Below are positions 1 through 7,620 of a DNA stretch of 32,959 nt, one piece after another. Positions within the stretch are counted from its first letter, which is position 1, and each line of letters starts with the position of its first letter. Origin of the DNA: Atkinsonella hypoxylon. Lineage: Eukaryota > Ascomycota > Sordariomycetes > Hypocreales > Clavicipitaceae. Made by a program: the position numbers and the translations under genes. Location of the stretch: NCBI GenBank assembly GCA_000729835.1, contig JFHB01000279.1, forward strand, positions 1 through 32,959, given 5' to 3'. A model generated the notes under the pieces. It made no database searches and had not been told where the DNA came from. It saw nothing but the letters and a program-made list of their open reading frames with translations.

Positions 1-786
1 AATAGCTCTATAGATATAAAAGTATAGCTTTTTATATAATTATTTAAAGATATCTTTTAGAAAAAGATTAAAGTTAGCTTATAAGATCTATACTAATTAA
101 TACTTATACTTATAGAAGTAATAGAGAATAAATACTTAATATAAGTAAATAGTGTTAATAAAGTCTATTATATTAATAGAATAAGTGCTAAAGTTATACC
201 TCTATATTCTATCTTAAAGAAGAGGTAAAGAGTTAAGGAGTAAAAAGATTAATTAATTAATATTATTAAGATAATATCTACTATAGTTAAAGAGGCAATA
301 GAAAATAATAAAGAAGATATTACTAATAAATATATAAGATAACTGCTTAGTAGTATCTAGAAGGATTTATAGAATATTATATAAAAATATATAAGAAATT
401 ATATTAAAAAGAAGAAGTTTATTATAAACCTATAGGTAAATACACTTTATATTAAAGAATTAAATAGTATTTTAAAGCTAAAAGCAATTATAAACTATTT
501 ATAGAACTTACTTTACCTTTAAGTATAACTTAAAAGCCTAAACTCTTTACTTATTAATAGTTTTATAAATTATAGTTTATAAAGGAATATTATTACTAAG
601 GATTTTATTAAAGAGCTTAATTTAAAAATAACTCTAATAAAGTAAGAGACTACTACTATATTTTTTATATTATATAAGCTTATAATATTAAAAGAGGTAA
701 TAATAAAGCTATACCTTAGAAATATTTAAACACTAATTTACTTTTATATTACACTAAAGTCTTTATATATATAATTAATCCTTAAA
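1..786. other. AT-rich decayed DNA, no recognisable gene
   Basis: This stretch is extremely AT-rich, with nearly all TpG and CpA lost except as TGC/GCA, like the Gypsy element further right. Every frame is broken by TAA/TAG. It probably belongs to the same old repeat as the decayed frame that follows, but I cannot assign a family. It forms the left flank of the Copia-A 5' LTR. Confidence 0.6.
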
Positions 787-1410
787 ATGCCTTTTATATA
801 TATAGCTAAAGTTGCCTTTAAGTATAGTAATAAAGGAGGTAAGCTTCTCTTAAAGTGCTATTTTAGTAATATTATATTAGTCTTAAGGGTTACTAGAAGT
901 ATTAAATAAAAGACTATAATAGATAAAGTAATAGCTATTAGCGTTAATTTAATCTTAATTAATAAGTTATTTAAGGATTTAGTTTATAATTAAATAGTTA
1001 AAGAGAGTCTTAAAGCTAAGTTAAACAATAATAAAGAGCTAGTGCTAATAATAAAGAATAAAAGTATAGCTATTATTAACTTTATAATAAAGGGAATAGC
1101 TAATTAATATAGAAGCTAACTTAAAGAGGCTATAAAAAAGATTTAGCTCTTAAGGCAATTATAACTAATTAATCTAAAGGTAAATATATTATATAAGCAG
1201 AAAGCTAATAAAATTCTACTAAAAGACAATATTCCTTTAAATAAGTTTACGCTTAATAGAGACTCTAAGTAGAAATAAAAGAAGTAAAAAAAGGTAAAAG
1301 TACACTTAAATAAATTAGAAAAATACACTAAATATATTATAGAAAGATTTAGTAAAAAGCCTTAAGGATTTTAAATAATAAAAAAGCGTTTAGATTAAAT
1401 ACTTAAATAA
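787..1410 (+). pseudogene. Decayed reading frame, unidentified
   Basis: From an ATG at 787 the frame is open for about 40 codons (begins MPFIYIAKVAFKYSNKGG). It then continues to about 1410 interrupted only by TAA/TAG codons of the kind RIP makes from CAA, CAG or TGG. The conceptual product is rich in Lys, Asn, Ile and Leu, with a very basic C-terminal part around 1270-1340. I see no RT, integrase, transposase or zinc-knuckle motif and do not recognise the protein. It may be part of an old mobile element truncated by the window edge and by the Copia-A insertion at 1424. The 61-codon open frame on the opposite strand at 1143-1328 is most likely an antisense by-product of stop-poor AT-rich DNA. 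Confidence 0.35.
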
Positions 1411-1423
1411 GTGTAAAGATATT

Positions 1424-2129
1424 TGTTAAAAATAAGCTACCCTATATAGCCTATTTTTATGCTTGCTAGTTGCCTGTTAGTTGCTCTATCACGTGACCCT
1501 AACTAGGTCTTGTTACGTTGATTTTTGGTAGAGATATCGCTGTTACTAGATGCAAAACATCTAGAATCAACTAAGGCAAAGTTACCTAACCTATAGTTAA
1601 CTTTAACAGCGATTTTCTCTACAACTAGCAATGGTAGAAATTCAAGAAGTATACCATTTAAAAGCTAAGAATTAGGGCTATTTAATAGTATAATTGTTAG
1701 ATAGAGTTGCTTATAAGGGTTGCTTATTATTAGTGGAATTTGTTAAATTGTGCATATAGGCGTCTCGTTTGTATAGCTATAAGTCGATTTTTTTGTTTTT
1801 ATATAGTAAATCTTTTTGCGGAAATTATAAAGTAGCCTATAAGCCCCTTCTAGTAACTACAGCCCGCTAATATAGTTAGTAGGTCTATAAGGGACTAGAA
1901 AGATTTAAGATCCTACCCTCACTAAGTTCGTTATAGCGCTCTTAATATAAAGATACTACTATTACAGTTATCTATTGCCTCTACGTAATCTATACTATAC
2001 ACTACAGCTTGATTTAGGCTGCTGCTGCTTCTACTACATAATAATTGCTAGGAGCAATTACAGGTGCTAAATCTAAGAGACCACTACCCTCTTAGATATC
2101 TAGTCCTGTAATCCCTATTATTTTCAACA
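1424..2129 (+). repeat. Copia-A 5' LTR, copy 1 (706 bp)
   Basis: The LTR begins TGTTAAAAATAAGC and ends TATTATTTTCAACA, giving TG...CA termini with a TGTT/AACA inverted repeat. It is the reverse complement of the LTRs at 10628, 17758, 21239 and 28392. It carries the longer variant near its 5' end (TGCTTGCTAGTTGCCTGTTAG), shared with copy 3. Internal landmarks are a CACGTG palindrome about 65 bp in, a 7-bp-arm hairpin at 1546-1564, a TATA-like TATATAG at 1800, and a second 6-bp-arm hairpin near the 3' end. Confidence 0.93.
1800..1806 (+). promoter_or_regulatory. Candidate TATA box in Copia-A LTR
   Basis: TATATAG follows a T-rich tract and sits roughly in the middle of the LTR. The same block is present in every Copia-A LTR (as CTATATA on the plus strand in the minus copies). 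It is the most plausible U3 promoter element, but no transcription start can be seen from sequence. Confidence 0.35.
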
Positions 2130-2149
2130 GGTTATAAGCCCAGAAGACC
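2130..2149 (+). other. Copia-A primer-binding site, copy 1
   Basis: GGTTATAAGCCCAGAAGACC abuts the LTR end directly. It is not complementary to a tRNA 3' end. Instead it matches the shape of the complement of an anticodon arm: the loop would read CU(C/U)AUAA with a C/G-rich stem, that is anticodon CAU or UAU. Copia of Drosophila and Ty5 are known to prime from an internal cut in initiator Met tRNA, and this site fits that mode. TATAAG may be a RIP form of TATGAG. Confidence 0.55.
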
Positions 2150-3073
2150 TATCTGCAAGCTGTTAGCCCGCTGAAATCTACTATTGTGTACTATATTACT
2201 CACTAGAAGCTATATTAAGACCTACGCTAGCAGCTACTGCTGCTATTAGTAGCTTGCTGGAAGCTATTAATACCTACTGCACACACATCGCTAGCCACTA
2301 TACTAGTGTTTTCATTCTGCCCACCCTGTGCCTCCTGCACTAGTTCTATACACCCTATATATATACACTTTTGAAGCTATTCTTAATAGCTAGGTTCTAT
2401 TGTTGCACAACATTAAAATATATATATTTACACATATTATATTTGCACTGTAAATCGTTTTATTAGGCACTGCCTAATCAATTATTTCTATTAAGAAATA
2501 AGCTTAGCGCTGCACTACATCGCTTGTTGTTGTGCTGTTATCTTGTATATTGTGCACCCTATACACCTCTGTTAGTGGCTATACTACAATTTGTAGTGCA
2601 CACCTAACAGCTCTTGTTGCTGTTAGATATTTCTGTGTTTTTAGTTACAGAATTGATTTATATAGTAATCCTACTGGTTAGGATTTTAAAGTAGAAATTA
2701 GCTAGATATCCCTAAATTAGCTGTACCTAGGTCTCTACTAATTTATTGGAACCTAATTGGAGAAGAATCTCCTAAATTTTTTGGCTAAAAATAGCTAGAA
2801 CCTATATTTTATGCCCCTTATAACCGCTTGTTAATCTAGTCTGCTATACAAATTATATGCGTATATAGATCGCAATATAACGCAGCCTTTAGAGCCCGTT
2901 ATACCTATTACAAAAGAAATTAGAGAAAAATCTTAGTATAATTTCTAAAGATATAGAGCATTTCTAGCCTATATTTAGTAAGAATTATTACTATTGTTTA
3001 CTACCTTTTCCACTATAATTTAGGCTATAATTAGCTATAAAGAGCGTTAAATTAGCTATTAAAATCCTTTAAA
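2150..3073 (+). other. Copia-A 5' leader, copy 1
   Basis: About 920 bp lie between the primer site and the gag start, with no long reading frame. The leader is conserved in all four Copia-A copies, including several short inverted repeats. Examples are the TAGGCACTGCCTA palindrome near 2463 and repeated GCAGCTACTGCTGCT-like runs near 2250. It presumably carries packaging and translation signals. It is unusually long for a Copia leader. This copy lacks the ~20-bp segment found in copies 2 and 4 near the gag-proximal end. Confidence 0.7.
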
Positions 3074-3933
3074 ATAGCACTAAAAGGAATAGGCAAGGGA
3101 AAGAGCACAAGCCCTAAACGGGGTAGTAGTTCTAGTACACTAGCTACAGCTGCTACTAGCTTTCCTAGTCCAGCAAGGTCCCTCCCTTAGCTAGTAGATT
3201 CCTCTTCTAATAAAGAAGATTATACAGCTAAGAAGGCTCTAAAGGAAGCTAGATTAGCTTCTAAAAGAGTAGTGTAAGTCTATAATGTTTAAGCTAATCT
3301 AAAAGCTTAAATAAATAAGCAACAAGAGACCCTAAATAGATTTATTAGGTATAGTAAAGCAAAATAAAGCTAAAATAAAGGTAATATAGCTAATTTACTA
3401 AGTAAATTAGATACTATAATTACATCTATAGGTAATCTCTCTATAGGGTCTCCCTCTAAGGTAGTAGATCTTATTACTTCTAAAAGAGCTTCTAAAGTCT
3501 CTTTTAAAGCCCCTAAACCTTCTAGTTCTAATAGTGCTACTTTTCTGCCTACTTTTAATAAAAGCACTATAAAAGAGCTAAATAAGAAGGTCCACTTAAT
3601 TCTAGAGGCTGCTAAGCTAAAAGGCCCTAAAAATTTTAAACAGTAGAAGCAAGCTTTAACTATTTAATTTAGGGCACTAGAATTCCCTTAATTTATTAAT
3701 AATCCTAGTATAGCTAGTACTTTAGTAGATTTAGAACAAGCTATTATCCTTATAATTATAAGAGATAGTTGCTAATCTAAACCTTAAGCTGCTATAAGCT
3801 GGCATAAGTCCCCTGTAGATGCCTATAACGTTCTAGTTAGGCAATATTTATAGAGTGCTAAAATACAATGTAGTACACTATATGCTAGTTATTACAACTT
3901 ATCGTTTTTGAACTATAAGGGATCTTTAGAGGC
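3074..3933 (+). pseudogene. gag: Copia-A gag, 5' part, broken
   Basis: The N-terminal ~287 codons of the Copia-A Gag polyprotein. The start codon position is ATA where copy 2 keeps ATG. The frame reads through a Ser/Gly-rich head, a charged Lys/Glu/Ala segment, and a conserved block starting near codon 170 (KELNKKVHLILEAAKLKGP). It then runs into the helical Gag core, ending in NYKGSLEA. Several TAG/TAA codons lie at positions that are CAA, CAG or TGG in the inferred ancestor. It is cut at 3933 by the Copia-B LTR. The open 65-codon frame on the opposite strand (3370-3567) recurs in copies 2 and 3 and is an antisense shadow of this gag. Confidence 0.85.
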
Positions 3934-4254
3934 TGTTGGGAGACCAAGGGTTAAATTTATACTCCTTCGAGTCGGCCCTACGACCAGTTCACTAGTGCAC
4001 TAGTATTTACATCAAAGAGGTTCAAATTCAGTTATCTAGGAGTTGTATCTAACAAGCAAAAGAGGCTACATTATATACCCCGTTAGATGCCTTATATGCC
4101 TTAGGTATAGTGTTGTGCTAAGGGGGAATTAAGGGGTATTAGCAACCCTAATGTAAGTGGAGACTAATGTGCAGATGCAACTAATTAGCGGTTATATCTA
4201 CCTATACAGGCGCTAGAATTGCACAATAGAGTTATAACAATTCTAATACTAGCA
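3934..4254 (-). repeat. Copia-B candidate 3' LTR (321 bp)
   Basis: On the minus strand the sequence starts TGCTAGTATTAG and ends GGTCTCCCAACA, giving TG...CA termini. The right boundary was chosen because a polypurine tract (minus strand) abuts it. An alternative end at 4307 (AATAACA) is possible. With no second LTR in the window, neither boundary can be confirmed by pairing. The left boundary is firm because it is the exact point where homology to Copia-A gag stops. Confidence 0.6.
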
Positions 4255-4266
4255 GTCTCTCTTTTT
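4255..4266 (-). other. Copia-B polypurine tract
   Basis: On the minus strand this reads AAAAAGAGAGAC, a purine run immediately before the LTR, as expected for the plus-strand primer of reverse transcription. Confidence 0.5.
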
Positions 4267-4359
4267 ATTGTGCTAGTAGAATAACTCTAATAGTTACAGT
4301 AATAACAAAATAGATTAAAGGAATAAATAACAAGAAATCTAATATCCTTCTGCATTAAT

Positions 4360-5134
4360 TTATAGGTCTCTTTACCTAGCCTTCTACCTATATATTAGCC
4401 TTATTATTGTTAATAAAGGATTTAAGAGTCTTATTTAGCGTTACTTTTGTTATTAAATTAGCAATATTATCTTTACTGTTAATCTAATGGATTTTGTCGA
4501 TTTTGCGCCTTTTATATAATTAATGTAGCGCTATAATGTTAATTATTAATCTCTTTTCCTTTATTGTACTAAGCTTTATAAGGCATTTATACAACAAGAA
4601 CGAATCTATATAGACTACTAGTAGAATTAGCGGTATTTATAGCTGCTTTATTACTATATTTAATGTAGTGCTAATAGCATACAATACATTTATGCCTTAT
4701 ACTATACTGTATAGTTCTAATGCAAGCGCGCTCCTTATAACTCTCTTACTTTTAATAGAGCTATATATAATAATATTGCCTTTTATTATAAATTTAGCGT
4801 TCTCTTTATAAGCTTCTTTATTGCCTAGAATAATTATATATTCTATCTAGAAGCTTAAATCTTTATTGTTTGTAAAGGATCTATTAATAAATATATATAA
4901 TTTAGTAGAGAGAAGGTCTATTAGGATATATTGTAATCTATAGGTTTAGTTGTTAATCTACTATTAGAGCCTCTTGTTTAGTTGTTTAATATTGTTAATT
5001 GTAATATCTTACTGTTATATAGCAATAGAAAGGTTAAATGTAGCTTCTAGTTAACAGATTGTAGCAATATACATGCTGCAGGCTTATTGCTTAATGTACT
5101 ATTGTTTTGTTAAATCTATATTAACACTAGTAGT
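4360..5134 (-). pseudogene. pol: Copia-B pol C-terminus (RT end and RNase H), broken
   Basis: Read on the minus strand from 5134, the frame gives the end of RT (ACSMYIATIC motif, family form RA.GAYIATVCQP). It then gives the RNase H domain of Copia pol: a KLYIFINRSFTNNKDLS block (family FVD.SFANNKDLS, so the first catalytic Asp is now Asn), then SALALELY, YIDSFLLYKCLIKL and INSKDNIANLITK (family NPAD.LTK). It ends in VEG-stop-VKR where the family has VEGWVKR. All interruptions are TAA/TAG at Gln/Trp positions. Similar pol proteins are common in ascomycetes and this is clearly distinct from the Copia-A RNase H. The upstream part is missing, and the 93 bases between it and the tract hold nothing I recognise. 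Confidence 0.82.
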
Positions 5135-5827
5135 TTTTGAAAATAATAGGGATTACAGGACTAGATATCTAAGAGGGTAGTGGTCTCTTAGATTTAGCAC
5201 CTGTAATTGCTCCTAGCAATTATCACGTAGTAGAAGCAGCAGCGGCCTAAATCAAGCTGTAGTGTATAGTATAGATCACGTAAAGGCAATAGATAACTGT
5301 AATAGTAGTATCTTTATATTAAGAGCGCTGTAACGAACAGTAAGGGTAGGATCTCGAATCTTTCCAGTTTATTATAGACCCTCTAACTATATTAGTAGGC
5401 TATAGTCGCTAGAAGGGGCTTATAGGCTACTTTATAATTTCCGCAAAAAGATTTACTATATAAAAACAAAAAAATCGACTTACAGCTATACAAACGAGAC
5501 GCCTATATGCATAATTTAATAAATTCCACTAATAACAAGCAACCCTTATAAGCAACTCTATCTAACAATTATACTATTAAATAGCCCTAATTCTTAGCTT
5601 TTAAATAGTATACTTCTTAAATTTCTACTATTGCTAGTTGTGGAGAAAATCGCAGTTAAAGTGGACTATAGGTTAGGCAACTTTGCCTTAGTCGATTCTA
5701 GATGTTTTGCATCTAGTAACAGCAATATCTCTACTAAAAATCAACGTAACAAGACCTAATGAGGGTCACGTGATAGAGCAACTAGTAGGCATAAAAATAG
5801 GCTATATAGGGTAGCTTATTTTTAACA
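5135..5827 (-). repeat. Copia-A lone LTR (693 bp)
   Basis: A complete Copia-A LTR in minus orientation. Its inner copy-2-like features are intact, and it has the shorter 5'-end variant (GAGCAACTAGTAGGCAT). On the left, the expected TGTTGA end reads TTTTGA. Neither side shows Copia-A interior sequence: no primer site to the left and no CTCCCTCT tract to the right. It is therefore a solo LTR or a recombination product. The five flanking bases differ (GTAGT left, CTATA right), so a clean target duplication is not visible. Confidence 0.88.
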
Positions 5828-6165
5828 CTATAGTTATATAAGCTCTTAACGTTAAAATATAAAGGCTAAGAACTTAATTACTAATAATAGTAAATATAAA
5901 GATAACTGCTAAGATAAGGATAAAAGAGAAATTTTTCTCTATAATTAAATAATTATAATGTTTAAAGGATCTAAAAACTTCCTTTTTACTGTATTAAGGC
6001 TATTTTAGCTAAGGGTAAAATAGAGGTTAAATAGGCTAGCTAGTATTTATAATATAGCAACTATCTTTAACTAAGCTTAGCTCTTTTTAGCTTAAAAAAG
6101 CTATAGAAATTTTCTTTCTTTCTTAATTAAATAATCCCTTATAATATAGAGCTTTTATCTCTATA
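5828..6165. other. AT-rich left flank of the Gypsy insertion
   Basis: About 340 bp of strongly AT-rich DNA with TA/TAG-rich texture. No gene or motif was recognised. It was contiguous with the sequence now starting at 29951 before the Gypsy element inserted. Confidence 0.6.
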
Positions 6166-6170
6166 ATTTC
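6166..6170 (+). repeat. Gypsy target-site duplication, left (ATTTC)
   Basis: ATTTC immediately precedes the 5' LTR and recurs immediately after the 3' LTR at 29946-29950. The perfect pair across almost 24 kb shows that everything between is one insertion plus nested elements. Confidence 0.88.
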
Positions 6171-6493
6171 TGTTATGGACTCGAGCCTTAGGCTCGGGTC
6201 TTTCAGTAGAGAGAGGACAGTAGAAGAGGGACAGAGATCTATATAGGTAAAGGGATAGAAGCGAGCTGCATTTATCTAGAGGTTAGCTAGACTTCACTAG
6301 GCCCTAGAGAGAGAACCTTAGCTATAGAGTATATACTAAAAGGGGCTTCTAAGGGAAGAGACCTACCTTTAGATATATAGTATAGAGGTATAAAGAGGCT
6401 TCTAGTTTCTTCTCTCTTTCTCCTTTTCTCTCTATAATTATAGTTCTTATTATAAACGCTAGTTAGTAGCAGCTACTAAGCTAGTCTATTATA
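6171..6493 (+). repeat. Gypsy 5' LTR (323 bp)
   Basis: It begins TGTTATGGACTCGAGCC and ends GTCTATTATA, where the 3' LTR reads GTCCATTACA. The terminal CA has therefore become TA by a RIP-type transition. It contains the short palindrome CTCGAGCCTTAGGCTCGGG near its start. A long CT-rich tract near 6409-6432 is followed by TATAATTATAG, an arrangement seen in fungal promoters. It is exactly the same length as the LTR at 29623. Confidence 0.92.
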
Positions 6494-6721
6494 TACTATA
6501 ATTATTCTATAGATAGAACATTAGTAAGAATAATGTTATTTAGTTATAGCAATAAAGGCCTAGCTAGCTAGCCTAAGCACTCTTTTAACCTCTATAGAGA
6601 GGTAGAGAAAAATATAGTAGAAATTAGCTAAGAAGCAGTAGAAATTATAGTGCTTTATAAACTAGTTAAGAGCTAATCTCTATAGATAAAGAAGCTATAA
6701 CGCTTTATAATAAACTATATA
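6494..6721 (+). other. Gypsy leader and presumed gag N-terminus
   Basis: This AT-rich segment follows the 5' LTR. No convincing tRNA 3'-end complement is left next to the LTR, probably because RIP has altered it. The gag frame can be followed from about 6722; its true start probably lies in this segment but cannot be fixed. Confidence 0.5.
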
Positions 6722-7600
6722 TAGATAAAGAAGCAGCTTTAAGCTACAGTAGGCTAGTAGCTAAAGAAACTTAAATAGAAGCCTTTACCTATAGTAAACC
6801 CTTATAATAGAAATAAATAGAGCTTTTAGGCCTAGTAAATAGTAATTACCTAAAAGCTTTAGGCTAATAGCGCCTTTATAGGCATAATATAGAACTAGTA
6901 GTACTATTTATACTAAAGCTTATTGCTTAAGGTTTAGTAAAGAGTAGCTGCCTATTATAAAGTAAGTAAAGTAAAAGAATATAATATATAGAGGTTTCTT
7001 AATTACTTAAAATTAGTCTTTATAGATTCTTACTAGTAAAACTAAGCCTTAATTAAGCTTAATTAGCTTTAATAAAGTAGTAATAAGTAGTTTACTAAAT
7101 TCTACGTTTATTTTAAGGAGAAAATTATACTAGTAGAAGAGGCTAACTAGAATAATAGTATAAAGTTAGCTAAGTTATAAATAGTGCTTAATAAAGAAAT
7201 AAAGGATTATAGTGTAAAAAGAGATATTCTACACTATAACTACCTTTAAGCAGTAGAATACTACTGCAGTATTACACTAAACCTTAAGTTATATTATATT
7301 AAGGAATAGCATTAGTAGAAATATAGCTTTAGCTCTAAAGAGCTCTAAAATAGTAACACTAAGATAACTAGAGTTAACGCTATAGAAACTTAATAGAAAT
7401 AGAAAAAGAGCGTAAAGAAATCTAGGCTAAAATAACTAAATAAGAATGCTTTATAAGTAAAGTAGGCATTTAAGGCTAAGCTTAAAAAATACTACTAAAA
7501 AAGGCAATATCTTTAATATAGATTATTTTAACACTATATTTAAGGATATAGATTATAACTAGTAGAATATAAGTTAAAGTTAACTAGTATATAGGTAGTA
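6722..7600 (+). pseudogene. gag: Gypsy gag, broken
   Basis: One frame (codons starting at positions equal to 2 modulo 3) carries a typical Ty3/Gypsy Gag pattern. There is a FLNYLKLVFIDSY block near 6996, then NQALIKLNQL, then FTKFYVYFKEKIILVEEAN from 7091, then an acidic/basic helical stretch with HYNYLQAVEYYCSITLNL. It ends in a Lys-rich tail near 7480-7510, where a zinc knuckle would be expected. CysCysHisCys residues cannot be recognised, though TGY-to-TAY changes could hide them. In these quotations RIP stops are read as Gln. The frame is offset by -1 relative to pol, the usual arrangement for a Gag-Pol frameshift, though no slippery site is preserved clearly enough to call. Confidence 0.7.
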
Positions 7601-7620
7601 GTAATAGACAATATATAGAA

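Larger units (their letters stand above)
1424..3933 (+). mobile_element. Copia-A copy 1: 5' LTR, leader and partial gag
   Basis: This is the 5' part of a Ty1/Copia retrotransposon in plus orientation. The order is LTR, primer site, a leader of about 940 bp, and the first ~290 codons of gag. It matches the reverse complement of copies 2 and 3 base for base apart from transitions and a few small indels. At 3933, inside the conserved gag motif that precedes the Phe-Asn-Ala-Lys region, the match ends abruptly and a different element's LTR begins with TGTTGG. The missing pol and 3' LTR do not reappear downstream. The five bases before the LTR (ATATT) have no partner at the expected place, so this copy is a remnant. 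Confidence 0.9.
3934..5134 (-). mobile_element. Copia-B fragment: RNase H end and 3' LTR
   Basis: The 3' end of a second, unrelated Ty1/Copia element on the minus strand: end of reverse transcriptase, complete RNase H, polypurine tract, 3' LTR. The LTR was apparently inserted directly into Copia-A gag at 3933/3934. The upstream part of Copia-B (rest of RT, integrase, gag, 5' LTR) is missing. Sequence stops at 5134, where a Copia-A LTR begins. The LTR part looks less RIP-altered than the neighbours (TCA, CCA and TCG still present), suggesting a younger or less mutated insertion. Confidence 0.75.

Noticed and set aside
1143..1328. 61-codon open frame on the minus strand
   Set aside because: It is Phe/Leu/Tyr-rich, typical of the complement of A-rich DNA, and opposite a longer decayed plus-strand frame.
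3370..3567. A similar 63-66 codon open frame antisense to gag in three Copia-A copies (3370-3567 minus, 16319-16510 plus, 26958-27158 plus)
   Set aside because: It is the reverse strand of the Ser/Leu/Lys-rich gag segment. It recurs only because gag is conserved, and gag itself explains the sequence.
5135..5827. 3' LTR of Copia-A copy 1
   Set aside because: Its orientation is opposite to copy 1, and neither flank carries Copia-A interior or a matching target duplication.
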